Positions 8,432 to 19,620 of a stretch of DNA of 64,000 nt are shown piece after piece. The notes below the pieces were generated by a model that was not told the DNA's origin, did no database searches, and saw only the letters and a list, made by a program, of their open reading frames with translations. A program made the position numbers and the translations under genes. The DNA is from an uncultured Acidobacteriota bacterium. GTDB taxonomy: Bacteria; Acidobacteriota; Blastocatellia; RBC074. Every line of letters begins with the position of its first letter. Within the stretch, counting starts at the first letter, position 1. The DNA lies in assembly GCA_902825875.1 (NCBI GenBank), contig CADECP010000001.1, positions 62,001 to 126,000 of the forward strand, read 5' to 3'.

Positions 8432-11400
8432 CAATTCGGCGGAAAAACCGGGATCGTAAAGCTGTTCGTTGCTGACAAGGTCAGAGCGTGCAAGTTGTGG
8501 CCTTGATTGAACGCTCCGGCGCTGGTAGCAGAGTTGGGGTTGAAATTGATTACCGCTCCGGTGATGCCAATGTCAGTCGGTGATTGGCTGTAAAGTCTCA
8601 GCCAACCGGTTCTACCTGCCGGAACGAATTGTTCGAAGCGCGGCGTGATACGCGGCAGGTTGTTGGTCAGACTGGCGCGAAATTGGCAGCCACCAGTGAT
8701 CGAAAAACTCAGCGCGTTTTCGGCGTCGTTGTAAAAAATTCCGAACAGTGTTCCCAACGTGTTTGCGCCTGTCCCCAAATTGCCGCTTATTCGGTTTACC
8801 ACCAGCATGGTGTCGTTGCCATCCGCTCGGCTGCCGATGTTTGACAGCGCCAGCGCACGTGGCAAACGACTGTAGCTGATTCCATCGAAGTTCAACGACG
8901 CAGTCACCGAATTCCCATCACAACCTGATAAACCGCCAGCCAGCGCCGAAAAAGCTTGAGCGCCTAAATTGGCAGTGTGACCAGAGGCGAACTTCACGTA
9001 CTCATCGCCGATCAGGTAGTTGAAGTTCATCGGACAACCATTGGCGTCCACTGCAATGGCAACCAAATAACCGGTGGTGCCTGGATCGAAGTCCACTGCC
9101 AGAAATGAAGCGGTTTGATTTGGGGTCAAACAGACGTAACTGTCGGCCACCGAACAACTGGCTCCATCCACGAAAAACAGATGCACGTTGGTTGATTGTT
9201 GAGTGTGTGTGTTGGTCAATGACAGCCGGGTGTTTTGTGCGTTACCCGAAGTGCTGCCGGAGGTGTAGATGTTGTAAACCAAAACTGAACCGGCTCGTTG
9301 ATCGTCTGGTGACACGGAAGCGCTCAATGAGTTGCCAGGCCCCGGCGGCGGACAAATGGCGGTTGTGCAGGCTGTGGAAAAATTCTCGTTACCCGGTCCG
9401 GGAAAAAAGAAAATGTATTTGGCGAAAGATTCGACACACATCTGAACGTTGGGAAAAATTCCATTGACGACTTGAGCCTGGTAACGAACCGTCGCACGTT
9501 GACTAGGAATGGGAGTTCCATTCCATTGGACGGTATTTGAATCACGATCAATGCGACAATTGCCAGTTGACGCTATGCAGGAATTAGGGAGAGGAATCAG
9601 GTTGGGTTTCGGATCGGACGAAAGGTCAATTGTTGATAAAGGTAAGGTTGAGACGCCTGGGATGCTCAATTCCACGGTCACGACCGCCCCTTCGCCAATA
9701 CAAGTAGGTGGGGGGATCAGCCGAGTCTTAAGTTCTTCGACGATGATCGTAAATGGTTTTTCTGCGCTGCATCCGATTGCGTCAATGGCTCGCAAGGTGA
9801 AATTGAAAACCCCGACAGTGGGCGGAGTTCCGACAATGGAAGAAGGGCCGGAAAGAGGTGTTGTGACTATCAGCCAAGAAGTATCGGCTCCGATCAAACT
9901 GAATTGATAGGGCGCTACACCGCCGTTAATTTGGATATCGTTATTGATAGTGACGTTTCTAACAGCGTAAAACGGGTTGGTGATGTTCAGGTTGATCGGT
10001 GAACAAACGACGGTCAACGAATACTGCGATTCGGAACCGCAGCCGCCTACAGTCAAAGCTCGAATGCCAAAATTGAATTGGCCAGGCGTGGTCGGCGTTC
10101 CGGTCAGGATGCCGTTGTTCAAGAGCATCAATCCCGGTGGTAAAGCTCCTGACGTCACAGCGAAAGTTGTAGGAACAGTCGTGCCGTTAAGAACGAACGA
10201 TTGGCTGTATAAAGTGCCGATGGTTGCTTGCGGCAAAATCGGAGAAGTTGGCGATAACTGAGTTTGCGGACAAGCGACAACCAGCCTGTAAAGCCTTTCC
10301 GCCTGACAATTGAATTCTCCGGTGACACGGGCCACAAACGTAAACGTTCCAGTGGTAGTTGGGATGCCGGAAATTACGCCTAATGAAGAAATGGTAAGTC
10401 CCGGCGCAACAGTGCCTGTTTCAAAGACAGGTTGATTGAGGCCAACAGCGGTTAACGTTTGGTTGTAAGGTTCGCCAAGTCTTGCTGGCGGCAAGTCAGT
10501 TTGCACGACAACGCTTGGCGTGCAAACGATCTGTAATGGCAGCACGTTCGTTATTTCTATGCCTGTCGAAGGTGTAAACACTGATACTGGTATGGAACCG
10601 GCAAGCTGGATTTCGCTGGCCGTCACATCCACTTGCAAGGTTGTTGAGTTGACGAAAATTGTTGAGCGGTTTTGGTTGTTGAAGCGCACGATGGAACTCG
10701 GTTGAAAATTCGAGCCGGAAATTTCAAGCCGGAATCCTGGATTGCCTCTCATCACCTGATCTGGAATCAACTCGCTTAACGATGGGGTCATATCGCCGCT
10801 GATGGCTAAGGGCAAAGAGTTTGAGATTCCTCCGCCGGGCGATGGGTTGATAACGGAGATTGAAACCACTCCAACAGCAGTTAAAAACTCGACCGGAATT
10901 TGCGCTGTCAACTGACTGCTGCTGACAAAGTTCGTTGTAAGCGAGTTTGCGCCCAGACGAACAACGGAAGCCGGTGTAAAGCCGGAGCCGGAAAGCGTCA
11001 GCAAAAAAGGTTGCGAAACGAATGTCGTGTTGGGAAACAACTGACTGATGACCGGTTGCGGATAATTTCCGGTGACGATGATCGTTCCGCTTTTTGTGCA
11101 GGTGGTTGGAACTGAGCCGATACGTCGAACACGGCGGTTCAGTGAATCGGCAAAGATGATTTCGTCGTTTGCTCCAAGAACGATATTGGCTGTTGCCGTT
11201 GACGGAACTGGCACTGGTATGGATTGCGAATAAATGTCAGGTGGAGTCAACGCCAGTCTGGCGTTCGTTGCTGAGCCGTCATCCCCTTCAAAACCGAAGC
11301 CTACACCAGCGACAATCATTACGGTTCCGTCGGGGGCAATCTTCACAATGCGTTTTAGGTTGTTGGGAAAGCCCCTGGAATTGCTTTGAGTCACATAAGC

Positions 11401-13716
11401 GTTTCCTGCTGAATCAACCGCCACATCGCGCGGAGAAAGCACGGGAGAGGAATTCATCTGAGCGAACACTCCGCTACCGGCGGCGGTTTCCCGTAAAACG
11501 CGCCCGGCATCTGTCTGCACCGATGGCCCGAAATCCGCCAGATAAAGTCGTCCGCTCGCGTCCATTCCAACTCCAGCATAAAAAGATGATGCCAGGCTCA
11601 AACTGGAAACCACTCCGGTTGAACCGTTGATCTTTCGAACCGCTTTGTTGCCAGCATCGGTGATGAAAATATCGCCAGTGGTCGGGTTGACCGCCAAATC
11701 AGTCGGCGCGACAAAACGAGCGTTAAGCGCGAATCCGCCGTTTCCTATATCGGAATTGGTTCCGCCACCGGCAATTGTGCGTATGAATCCGGGCGCTACG
11801 CTAATGGGTGTGGCTGAACCATTGAAAAAGGTTACTGTCGCGGCGCTCGTGTTTATAAACCGTAACAATCCGCCGCGTTGCTTGGGCGATGAATTGCCGG
11901 TTGGAATTGAACCGCCTTTGGAATCAATAACGAAAACCCCTTGAGCATTGGCAAACAAACCTTGCGGAGTGTTGAAGCTGGCTTTGTTGGCCGTCACGTT
12001 GTCCGCAGCATTGGGCGGAACATTTCGGTTGATGGTGGCAATTCGTCCCGGCAAGACAGTTTGTTCTGCGGCAGCTCCGGCAAACAACGTGACAATACTG
12101 GATCCTCGGTTGACGAATCGAATCGAGTGGCGATAGGTGTCGGCTATCCACAAATTTCCATTGGCATCAATTGTCACGCCAGACAAATCCGTCAACGCCG
12201 AAGCCGTCGCCAGAATTCCGTCGTAAGGCAAGTTCAAGCCGATTCCGCCAATCGTATCTCCGGTGTTGCTCGCAATGGCTGTTCCGGCCAATGTCACTGG
12301 CTGCGCGCTCACATTCAAGTAGCGAACCCGTCCGCGTTTTTCATTGCCTTGATCCAGAACAAACAATCCGTTGGCATCGGATTCCAATCCGACAAAAGTA
12401 TTTGGCGCAGAAAGTCTGGCCATTCCAAACCGCAAGCTGACAATTGTGCCGCCATCGCCACAATTGTCACCATTGTAAATGCAGCCAACGCCGGAAGCTC
12501 CGGAGATTAAAACCGGCGAGGTTACTCCGGCGCCAGTCAAACGCCAGATTGTTTGATCGTTGCCGTTGGCCACATACACCGAGTCGTTGATGCTTGCCAG
12601 ACCCGCCGGGTACTGGTTGAAAGGCAGCAAAGAAAACTGCGCGGCTAATGACAACAACCCGGCGCCATTCAGTTTAACAACGCGAGCATGCCCGCTGTCA
12701 CAAATGAACAGATTGCCTGCCGCATCGAACGCCAGGTCTCGCAAGGCCAGTAAAGGCACATTGACCGCCGGAGTTGGCGTATTCGGAAAAGCGTCTGTGG
12801 ACTTGGTCAATGCTCCGTTGCCGGCCACAATCACGGATTGATCGAATCCGGTGACTTTGTGAACGAAGCTTGGAGTTGAAACGTAAATTTCGCCGGTTGG
12901 CTGATGTATGGCGATTCCGACCAGGTTTCTCAATTGTTGAAATGAACCTGACAGAAATAACTCCTCACCAGGGGCTAGCGAATACCCAAATACGGTTTGC
13001 GGAATCGAAGAGACGTTCAGAGCGTGCAAAACATCTCCGGCAACAAAGAGAACATTGCTATCGGCTCTGGCTTCCATTGCGTTGATTGAGCCGATGGAAG
13101 TCCGGCCATCCAGCAAAACGCGGCTTGTGCCTGGCGCTATGGTTTTGCCCAGCAACGTCACAGACGCCAGGCTGGTGTTGATGAAACGTAGCAAACCAGT
13201 CGCCTCTGTTTGATCGAAAACGTAGAAACCTCGCCCCATAGGATCGCGCGCAATAGCAATCGGTACTGTCAGAGGGGACTGTTTAATCGAAGTCCCTTCA
13301 CCATAACCTCCGGCAATGGTTTCAATCGCAGCCGTCCCATTGTCGGCGCGCGCGGTCAATTGCCAGTTGTAAATTCCGGGTGCGGTGAAGCTGTGATTTA
13401 CATTGGCCCCGCTGATTAGCGGAGTTCCGTCGCCAAAATTCCATTCGTAGCTGGCGCCGGAAGAGCAACCAGTTGCTGTTGATGTTGCCGCAAATGACAC
13501 AGGAGAACCAGCCACTGCATTGCCAGGGACAACAGCATTGCAATTTACCTGGCAGGAAGTCTGGCCGTGAGTTGTTTTTTCAGACCGAAATACAGCTAAC
13601 AGGCTTAAGAGCGTAATCGCTGCAAATAGAATTGTGCGAAACAGCACTCTTGATTCACTTGATCGAGGGCGAGAGATCGAGGCGAACACTTGGCGAGAGG
13701 GAGTTATTGCTTTCAT
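8428..13716 (-). CDS. Giant secreted PKD/NHL/IPT/Ig-like repeat protein
   Basis: This 1762-residue protein has one hydrophobic segment at about 24-43, consistent with a signal peptide or anchor. A PKD-like domain follows (about 60-130, with WNFGDG). A long NHL-type beta-propeller region covers about 130-870 (repeated [33 protein letters not shown]). Two IPT/TIG domains (about 885-1060) and three putative Ig domains of the He_PIG type (about 1075-1325, LPPGL and GIPTTTGTF) come next. The C-terminal 430 residues are unassigned. It is probably exported and surface-associated. No catalytic motif was seen. It converges on alr with overlapping stops and no terminator. Confidence 0.85.
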   Translation of the reverse strand: MKAITPSRQVFASISRPRSSESRVLFRTILFAAITLLSLLAVFRSEKTTHGQTSCQVNCNAVVPGNAVAGSPVSFAATSTATGCSSGASYEWNFGDGTPLISGANVNHSFTAPGIYNWQLTARADNGTAAIETIAGGYGEGTSIKQSPLTVPIAIARDPMGRGFYVFDQTEATGLLRFINTSLASVTLLGKTIAPGTSRVLLDGRTSIGSINAMEARADSNVLFVAGDVLHALNVSSIPQTVFGYSLAPGEELFLSGSFQQLRNLVGIAIHQPTGEIYVSTPSFVHKVTGFDQSVIVAGNGALTKSTDAFPNTPTPAVNVPLLALRDLAFDAAGNLFICDSGHARVVKLNGAGLLSLAAQFSLLPFNQYPAGLASINDSVYVANGNDQTIWRLTGAGVTSPVLISGASGVGCIYNGDNCGDGGTIVSLRFGMARLSAPNTFVGLESDANGLFVLDQGNEKRGRVRYLNVSAQPVTLAGTAIASNTGDTIGGIGLNLPYDGILATASALTDLSGVTIDANGNLWIADTYRHSIRFVNRGSSIVTLFAGAAAEQTVLPGRIATINRNVPPNAADNVTANKASFNTPQGLFANAQGVFVIDSKGGSIPTGNSSPKQRGGLLRFINTSAATVTFFNGSATPISVAPGFIRTIAGGGTNSDIGNGGFALNARFVAPTDLAVNPTTGDIFITDAGNKAVRKINGSTGVVSSLSLASSFYAGVGMDASGRLYLADFGPSVQTDAGRVLRETAAGSGVFAQMNSSPVLSPRDVAVDSAGNAYVTQSNSRGFPNNLKRIVKIAPDGTVMIVAGVGFGFEGDDGSATNARLALTPPDIYSQSIPVPVPSTATANIVLGANDEIIFADSLNRRVRRIGSVPTTCTKSGTIIVTGNYPQPVISQLFPNTTFVSQPFLLTLSGSGFTPASVVRLGANSLTTNFVSSSQLTAQIPVEFLTAVGVVSISVINPSPGGGISNSLPLAISGDMTPSLSELIPDQVMRGNPGFRLEISGSNFQPSSIVRFNNQNRSTIFVNSTTLQVDVTASEIQLAGSIPVSVFTPSTGIEITNVLPLQIVCTPSVVVQTDLPPARLGEPYNQTLTAVGLNQPVFETGTVAPGLTISSLGVISGIPTTTGTFTFVARVTGEFNCQAERLYRLVVACPQTQLSPTSPILPQATIGTLYSQSFVLNGTTVPTTFAVTSGALPPGLMLLNNGILTGTPTTPGQFNFGIRALTVGGCGSESQYSLTVVCSPINLNITNPFYAVRNVTINNDIQINGGVAPYQFSLIGADTSWLIVTTPLSGPSSIVGTPPTVGVFNFTLRAIDAIGCSAEKPFTIIVEELKTRLIPPPTCIGEGAVVTVELSIPGVSTLPLSTIDLSSDPKPNLIPLPNSCIASTGNCRIDRDSNTVQWNGTPIPSQRATVRYQAQVVNGIFPNVQMCVESFAKYIFFFPGPGNENFSTACTTAICPPPGPGNSLSASVSPDDQRAGSVLVYNIYTSGSTSGNAQNTRLSLTNTHTQQSTNVHLFFVDGASCSVADSYVCLTPNQTASFLAVDFDPGTTGYLVAIAVDANGCPMNFNYLIGDEYVKFASGHTANLGAQAFSALAGGLSGCDGNSVTASLNFDGISYSRLPRALALSNIGSRADGNDTMLVVNRISGNLGTGANTLGTLFGIFYNDAENALSFSITGGCQFRASLTNNLPRITPRFEQFVPAGRTGWLRLYSQSPTDIGITGAVINFNPNSATSAGAFNQGHNLHALTLSATNSFTIPVFPPNC

Positions 13717-13910
13717 TGGTTTTCCTGTTTTGTGATTATGACTATCTAGTTTTCAGACTGATTTTCAGGCCGCCTTGTAGTGAGCAATTCGGTCGCCTGA
13801 AAATTGAGTTTAATCAATGGTGTTTGAGCCGGGGTGGCGAATCGGATGGTAGCAAAGCGGTGTCAGATGGACAAAGCTGTTTAACGTTAAAGTTTGGTGT
13901 TATGGGGAAA

Positions 13911-13964
13911 TCTTATGAAATCGTCACGGGCATTTCTGCGCGAGTGCCACGCCATTATCGGTAA
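13911..13964 (+). pseudogene. Second copy of the alr 3' end
   Basis: Reading + from 13911, the sequence encodes [17 protein letters not shown] followed by TAA. It matches the last codons of alr (8371 onward, [16 protein letters not shown]) at about 41 of 48 bases. Nearly all differences are synonymous, with Gln to His the only amino-acid change in the aligned part. Similarity stops upstream of 13911. It therefore looks like the tail of a diverged alr, not a recent copy. It lies five bases before the stop of the convergent gene at 13970. Confidence 0.85.
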
Positions 13965-13969
13965 ACTTC

Positions 13970-15376
13970 TCAATTGAAGTTCACGCCAGTGAGTACACGG
14001 TGAGTTTCGTAGCGGAAATTGAGCAGAATGTTTTCTTCTGGTTCGGCGCGGACAACGACTTGGTAGGCCGGAGGAAATTGGTCGTAACCCTCTTTTTTCA
14101 AATGCTTTCGCAGTTCCAGCAAATGTTCCGGTGAAGAAAAGAATTCAGCCGCTGCCTGAGTGCCCGCCGAAATGACGCCGGAAAAAATGACTGTGCGGTG
14201 CTGATCGTATGTGGAGCTTTTGCTCGGCAGCACGGTAATCAATCCGTAAACTTCTGTGGCTCGGAATTTTTGATCCCGCTTGATGGAATAACTAATCGCA
14301 TTGGCCTCTGTTGTTTCGCGGCTGACGACCGCGCGCAGGTAGTTGACGGTCAGCGGGCATTTTTCCAGGTAATGGGCAATGGCGGGGCTGTATTCTGGCG
14401 AGCCGAACAGGATTACATTTTTCCGCCGCAGTGTCGGAATGGAAATCACCTTTTCCGGAAAGGTTTGAACGGGAGCGCCAGCCGCGACCAGCATTTTCAA
14501 TGCGGTCATCGCGCCAAACGTGTCGCCCCAGTAGGTGCTGTTGGTGACGATTGATAAAAACAGGTCTTGGTCTGTGGTGGCCAATGGAAAATTTTGTTTT
14601 ACCCAATCACCTAAGTCCTTCGAGGTTGAATAAGAACTCGGATCATAGCTCAGAGAATTTTCTTTCTTGTGAACTACAAGTGATGGCGGATTGGCTACAC
14701 TGACCAGCACTTCCGATTGAGAAGTCAGAATTGGCCCCCAGGCTTCAGCGACAATGGGCGGTAATGACGAGGCTTGTAAGTTTGCTGTTTTTCTAAACGT
14801 CAGGAAAAAAATCAGACTGGCCAAAAATGAAGTCAGCATGACGCCAGCCACAAACCATCTCCATGGCTTTTTTTGATTTGTGGCAGTTTGTTCGACAGCG
14901 GTTTCAGGCGAAGCCAGCGAGGCTGATTCGATTTGAAAAAGGAGCGGAGTCAATGGGCCGCTATGTTCGTTAGTTTGCAGCACGGACAGGCCGTTGCCGT
15001 TTGGTTTCTGATTGGAGAGATGTTCGACAAAACGCGGGCAGTAAGAACCTTTGGTCAGTTCAATTCGAATAGGTGCGTCGCTGGATTCGTGTTCGTAAAA
15101 CTCCTGAAGCTTTTTTCTTAAAGCGAAGGCACGGTTTCGCACCGCCGAATCGTCTCCTGGCGAATAATTGCTCGGACGCCCCAATGCTTCGACGCCGATC
15201 AAATACTCCGTCAATTCATGCCCGCGCCCGGCAATTTCCATTTCACAGATATATTTCAAGAAGCTTTTGATCTGATCGGCTCTGGAAAAAGTGTTGCTGT
15301 GCAGCGCCGCCTCAAGCGCATCGCGTTTTTGAGTTTCACTGACGGAGTTATTTTTTAATGCCTGTGAGTCGGTCAT
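13970..15376 (-). CDS. Membrane-anchored protein with conserved N-terminal module
   Basis: The 468 residues begin with a soluble helical module (about 15-115; RADQIKSFLKYICEMEIAGR, LTEYLIGVEALGRP, SVRNRAFALRKKLQEFYE). From memory this kind of module recurs in many acidobacterial proteins, where it may bind DNA or signal; no formal domain name is claimed. One transmembrane helix follows at about 171-194, then a 270-residue presumably periplasmic region with no recognised motif. It is divergent from the TonB-type receptor gene, across a 362-bp region. Confidence 0.75.
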   Translation of the reverse strand: MTDSQALKNNSVSETQKRDALEAALHSNTFSRADQIKSFLKYICEMEIAGRGHELTEYLIGVEALGRPSNYSPGDDSAVRNRAFALRKKLQEFYEHESSDAPIRIELTKGSYCPRFVEHLSNQKPNGNGLSVLQTNEHSGPLTPLLFQIESASLASPETAVEQTATNQKKPWRWFVAGVMLTSFLASLIFFLTFRKTANLQASSLPPIVAEAWGPILTSQSEVLVSVANPPSLVVHKKENSLSYDPSSYSTSKDLGDWVKQNFPLATTDQDLFLSIVTNSTYWGDTFGAMTALKMLVAAGAPVQTFPEKVISIPTLRRKNVILFGSPEYSPAIAHYLEKCPLTVNYLRAVVSRETTEANAISYSIKRDQKFRATEVYGLITVLPSKSSTYDQHRTVIFSGVISAGTQAAAEFFSSPEHLLELRKHLKKEGYDQFPPAYQVVVRAEPEENILLNFRYETHRVLTGVNFN

Positions 15377-15738
15377 AAGATTATGATTTTAAGTAAATTA
15401 GCTGCAAAGAAAATTTCCTGAGTGATGTTAGCAAACGTTTTGTAACGTTCCAATACTTGCCAGAATCTTCTTCAAGCGGTACAAAGAGCCGTTATCCATT
15501 CCGAGACATCAAACTAATTAAAAAATTTGCTTTGCTGGTGTTCAAATCAATCACTTTAGGCGCTTCCATTTTCTACGGGAGCGCTTGATACCCGTTAAGT
15601 CTGAAACAATTTCTTCTTACTACCAAACTAATTTGGGGGAGGGTAAACCAACTCCGAATTGGACAAGGATCAACTGAACGGTCGTTTGCGGAGCCAACAG
15701 TCCGTAGATGGCAAGATCAAACGGAAGGAAAATACAAA
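15377..15738. promoter_or_regulatory. Divergent regulatory region with paired AACGTT sites
   Basis: This 362-bp gene-free stretch separates two divergent genes and should hold promoters for both. The palindromic hexamer AACGTT occurs twice, at 15434-15439 and 15444-15449, ten bases apart and so on the same DNA face. A further AACGTT, inside TTAACGTTAA (13881-13890), precedes the giant secreted-protein gene. The sequence is AT-rich around 15520-15535. No convincing -35/-10 pair could be fixed by eye. Confidence 0.4.
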
Positions 15739-18700
15739 ATGAGTAGAACAGCGAGAACAGTTTTGAAAGTTGCGGTAGGAATCGCGCTGCTGATTGCTTT
15801 AACGGCAATCGCCGCTGCACAGGTGACGACTGGAAGCATTCTCGGCACGGTTCGAGATAACTCCGGCGCAGCCGTCAAAGGCGCACGAGTCACCATCACA
15901 GAAATCGGCAAAAGCAATTCAACAACATACACGGTAGACGACGAAGGGGCGTACACAGCGCCGTTTTTGATTCCGGGCACGTACAGTGTGTCCGTCGAAG
16001 CGCCCGGCTTCAAAAAAGCCCTGACCAGCAATGTCGTCGTGCAGATTGACCAGAAAGCGCGCATTGATTTCGCGCTGGAAATCGGCGCGGTGACGGAAAC
16101 TGTTGAGATCGCTGCTTCGACAACGTTGGTGCGAACCGAATCTTCTGAAATCGGCGCAGTGATTGAGGAGCGTTCAGTCAAGGAATTGCCTCTTAACGGA
16201 CGCAACTTCGCGCAATTGGTTTATCTGGTTCCCGGTGTGACGCCGGGGCAACAGGGAGAAAATCTGTCCGGCGCTTCGACTTTCAATCCTCGCGCTTCTT
16301 CAAACTTCAATTCGCTCGGCCATCACGCCAACTCGAACGGCTGGCTGGTGGATGGCATTGATAACAACGAATACACATTCAACACCGTCATCGTGCAACC
16401 GACGGTCGAATCCGTCCGCGAGTTCAAGGCGCTGACCGGCACGTTTTCGGCGGAATTCGGACGCGGTGCAGGCGTCGTTGTGGTTTCGACCAAATCCGGT
16501 TCGAACGATTATCACGGCGGGCTGTTTGAATTCATTCGCAACGACAAGCTGGACGCATTCCAGCATCAATTCCTAAATCCGCGTCCGACCAAAAAGCCGC
16601 CGTTTCGCCGCAACCAGTTTGGCGGTTACGTCAGCGGCCCTGTGAAATTTCCGCGATTTGGCGAAGGCGGCCCGTCGCTTTATGACGGCAAAAACAAGAG
16701 CTTTTTCTTTTTCGATTACGCTGGTTTGCGCGAAATTCGCGGAACGACTTTCGTCAACAGCGTACCGACGGCCAGAGCGCGCACGGGCGATTTCAGCGAA
16801 TATCTGGGTGCGAACCTCTGCACCAACTCTGCTGGCGGAGCAGGCGCTTGCGGCGGAGCGTTCACGACGCCGTTGATGGTTTCAAACACCGCAGGCCAGA
16901 CGATTCAGGCGCGCGCGGGAATGATGTTCGATCCGCTGACGACGCGAGCCAATCCGGCCTTCAACGCGGCGGCGGCTGTTAGCGCGGCCAATCCGCAAAT
17001 TTTGCGTTCGGCTTTTATCAACAACATCATTCCGGCGGCGCGTATCAATCAAGTTGGCTTAAACGTCGCCAGCATTTATCCGCTGCCGCAAAACAGCAGT
17101 TTGACGAACAACTACACTTCAGTGGTCAACCGCGATGTCGGCAGCAATGCCATCACGTTCCGTTTCGATCACAATTTTGGCGAACGTGACAAATTCTTTG
17201 CGCGATACAGCTTTGAAAACTTCCGGTTGGACGCACCGCAAGGGCAGGCAAATTGCTGTTTGCCGACGCCGGATTTTGCCGCCAGCAGATTTGAACTCGG
17301 TCCGTTTGTCGCTGGCATTCAAAACACGACGCTTCGCACTCAAGGCCTGGCGTTGAACCATACGCACACGTTTTCGCCTTCGTTGCTGTTGGAACTGCGC
17401 GCCGGATTCGCGCGCACAAATCCGGTCACTGTACAATCCGATTTCGGACGCAACGCGGCGACTTCGCTCGGCATTCAGGGCATCAACATTTCGCAGTTCA
17501 CTTCGGGCATTCCCTCGATCAACATCAACGAACTGACCGGATTGAGCGGCGGCCCAAATTTCCTGCCGGTCAACCCGAAACAGACTCATTACCAATTTAC
17601 CGGCAACCTGTTTTACACGCTCAATAAACAGACGCTGAAATTCGGCTATCACATGGTCATCCGCAAACCATCGCCGTTTACGCAATCCACCACGCGCGGC
17701 AATCTGAACGTCGGCAACGAATATACGCGCTTGCCATTTTCAGCAGGGGCAGCGGTCAGCGGTACCGGCACGGGACTGGCGACGCTTTTGCTTGGCTACA
17801 CTATTTCCGGTTCACGCGGCTTCTTGAACGAAAACTACTACCTGACGAACAAGGAGTTCGCGGGCTTCATTCAGGACGACATTAAAGTCACAAGCCGCCT
17901 GACCGTCAACGCCGGTTTGCGGTACGAGGTGTACACGCCCGACGTCGAAAACCGCGATCTGATCGTCAATTACGATCCCGCCAAACAGCGGCTGATTTAC
18001 GCTGGCGAAGAAGGTTATTCGCGTTCGGCGGGCAAGGAAACACATTACAAAAACTTCGGGCCGCGGCTGGGCTTTGCCTACGATATTTTCGGCAATGCCA
18101 AGACTGTGCTTCGCGGCGGATACGGAATCAGCTATTTCCCTGAACCGTATGCGGCGGGAAACTTGCTTGGACAAAACATTCCGCTCTCAGTTTCGCAATC
18201 CTACCAGCACGACACCACGCCTGCGAATTTTGCCACAGTGACGACACTCAATCGCCCGTTCCCAACGCCGGTTTTGAACAAGCCGACGACGACGGCGGCC
18301 TTGAATGCCGTTACGCCTACGCCGACCATCATCGGGCACGAGTTCTCGAATCTGACGCCTTACGCGCAAAGCTACGGGCTGAACATCGAACGCGCGCTGA
18401 CCAACAGCATCGTGCTCGAAGTCGGTTACGCAGGCAGCCGAGGCATCCACATTCCAGTGTTTTTCAACATCAATGAGGTGCAACCCGGCGCAGGAACCAA
18501 CGCTTCGCGGCGATTGATTCAACCTCTGAACAATATCCCGAACATCAACATCGCACAGTACCGCAATTCGTCCAGTTATAACGGCTTGCTGGTCAAAGCG
18601 AATAAACGGTTCAGCGGTGGGTCGAATTTCATGTTGAGCTACACCTTTGGCAAGTCGCTGGATTACGGCGGTTCCCCCGCCAGCGGCGGCGGTGCTGTAG

Positions 18701-19281
18701 GAGGCCCGCAAACTTACACAGATGTCAAAGCCGGTCGTGGTCCTTCCGGGTATGACGTGAAACATCGTATGGTGTTCAGCAGTGTTTACGAGTCGCCATT
18801 CGGCAAAGGCAAAAAATGGCTGACCAGTGGCATTGGTGCGTGGGTGTTGGGCGGATGGCAGACCACAGGCATTGTTACAGCAACCACCGGCCGTCCTTTC
18901 ACGGTCTTTTTGCAGAACGGCGTCAACAACGGTGCGCCAAGCTGGCCGAACCGCATTGGCAGCGGCAAGCTAGACAATCCGACAACAGATCGCTGGTTCA
19001 ACATAGATGATTTTGTTGCACCAGCGCCAAATACTCGCGGCAGTTCTTCGCGCGGAACTTTGTATTCGCCGGGGCATTTCAATGTGGACGGATCGTTGGC
19101 TAAAGCCTTCAACCTGACTGAAAAGCTGCGCTTCCAGTTCCGCTTCGAAGCGTACAACCTGTTCAATTCGCCATTTTTCGGATTCCCGAATGCGAACATT
19201 GGCAATCCGAACGCCGGCCAAATCCGCTCGACTTTGACTGACAACCGCAGCTTGCAAGGAGCATTGAAGATCGAATTTTAG
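15739..19281 (+). CDS. TonB-dependent receptor, Oar/carboxypeptidase-regulatory type
   Basis: The protein has 1180 residues. A signal peptide (about 1-28, ending AIAAAQ) is followed by a carboxypeptidase-regulatory-like domain (about 30-115; GSILGTVRDNSGAAVKGA, GTYSVSVEAPGF). A plug-like domain comes next (KELPLNGRNFAQLVYLVPG, VESVREFKALTGTFSAEFGRG), then a large beta-barrel ending in phenylalanine, a usual outer-membrane insertion signal. Such receptors are abundant in Acidobacteria and probably bind large nutrients; the ligand is unknown. The Tol/TonB energising proteins are encoded at 33.5-35.6 kb. AAGGAA precedes ATG 15739. Confidence 0.93.
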   Translation: MSRTARTVLKVAVGIALLIALTAIAAAQVTTGSILGTVRDNSGAAVKGARVTITEIGKSNSTTYTVDDEGAYTAPFLIPGTYSVSVEAPGFKKALTSNVVVQIDQKARIDFALEIGAVTETVEIAASTTLVRTESSEIGAVIEERSVKELPLNGRNFAQLVYLVPGVTPGQQGENLSGASTFNPRASSNFNSLGHHANSNGWLVDGIDNNEYTFNTVIVQPTVESVREFKALTGTFSAEFGRGAGVVVVSTKSGSNDYHGGLFEFIRNDKLDAFQHQFLNPRPTKKPPFRRNQFGGYVSGPVKFPRFGEGGPSLYDGKNKSFFFFDYAGLREIRGTTFVNSVPTARARTGDFSEYLGANLCTNSAGGAGACGGAFTTPLMVSNTAGQTIQARAGMMFDPLTTRANPAFNAAAAVSAANPQILRSAFINNIIPAARINQVGLNVASIYPLPQNSSLTNNYTSVVNRDVGSNAITFRFDHNFGERDKFFARYSFENFRLDAPQGQANCCLPTPDFAASRFELGPFVAGIQNTTLRTQGLALNHTHTFSPSLLLELRAGFARTNPVTVQSDFGRNAATSLGIQGINISQFTSGIPSININELTGLSGGPNFLPVNPKQTHYQFTGNLFYTLNKQTLKFGYHMVIRKPSPFTQSTTRGNLNVGNEYTRLPFSAGAAVSGTGTGLATLLLGYTISGSRGFLNENYYLTNKEFAGFIQDDIKVTSRLTVNAGLRYEVYTPDVENRDLIVNYDPAKQRLIYAGEEGYSRSAGKETHYKNFGPRLGFAYDIFGNAKTVLRGGYGISYFPEPYAAGNLLGQNIPLSVSQSYQHDTTPANFATVTTLNRPFPTPVLNKPTTTAALNAVTPTPTIIGHEFSNLTPYAQSYGLNIERALTNSIVLEVGYAGSRGIHIPVFFNINEVQPGAGTNASRRLIQPLNNIPNINIAQYRNSSSYNGLLVKANKRFSGGSNFMLSYTFGKSLDYGGSPASGGGAVGGPQTYTDVKAGRGPSGYDVKHRMVFSSVYESPFGKGKKWLTSGIGAWVLGGWQTTGIVTATTGRPFTVFLQNGVNNGAPSWPNRIGSGKLDNPTTDRWFNIDDFVAPAPNTRGSSSRGTLYSPGHFNVDGSLAKAFNLTEKLRFQFRFEAYNLFNSPFFGFPNANIGNPNAGQIRSTLTDNRSLQGALKIEF

Positions 19282-19353
19282 TTACAACCACAGGCAAAGA
19301 TGTGTGATTAACACATTTCGCAACAATCTGTTGGTTGGATAATCACTACAAAT

Positions 19354-19390
19354 GAGCGATGGCGATTGATACTCGCTGTCGCTCTTTTTT
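19354..19390 (+). terminator. Terminator after the TonB-type receptor
   Basis: GAGCGATGGCGA (19354-19365) pairs with TCGCTGTCGCTC (19373-19384), with two G-U pairs in RNA. TTTTTT follows at 19385-19390. It lies 72 bp downstream of the receptor stop and has the form of a strong intrinsic terminator. Confidence 0.85.
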
Positions 19391-19450
19391 ATGGTTTAAG
19401 TGTAGTTTGTTGCCCACCTCGAACAAAAGAAGTTTTGTAATTGCTCAGCC

Positions 19451-19540
19451 GGTACGGAACGGGGAGCGGTAGCGCCCCGGTTTCTCGTGTGGAGCGAGCT
19501 TCCGCAAGCATCCAATCGCTACCGCTCCGGGGGCCGTATT
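19451..19540. repeat. Palindromic repeat family L, copy 1
   Basis: The left arm starts GGTACGGAAC and contains GGGAGCGGTAGCG. The right arm contains TCGCTACCGCTCC and ends near CCGTATT. The same core recurs at 56709-56780 and 61287-61436. This copy lies between the receptor terminator and the small peptide gene and is the most diverged of the three. Confidence 0.8.
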
Positions 19541-19559
19541 AAGGCGAGCCAAAAAGAGA

Positions 19560-19589
19560 GGGGCAGTTGAATTGAAATTCAACTGCCCC
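19560..19589 (+). promoter_or_regulatory. Perfect hairpin in the leader of the small peptide gene
   Basis: GGGGCAGTTGAATT (19560-19573) is the exact reverse complement of AATTCAACTGCCCC (19576-19589). The ribosome-binding site AAAGGAG begins 17 bases later (19606). There is no U run after it, so a terminator is unlikely. A protein-binding site or an mRNA leader structure controlling the peptide is plausible. Confidence 0.6.
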
Positions 19590-19620
19590 ATTCAAGTTTT
19601 GATGAAAGGAGATGAAAGCA

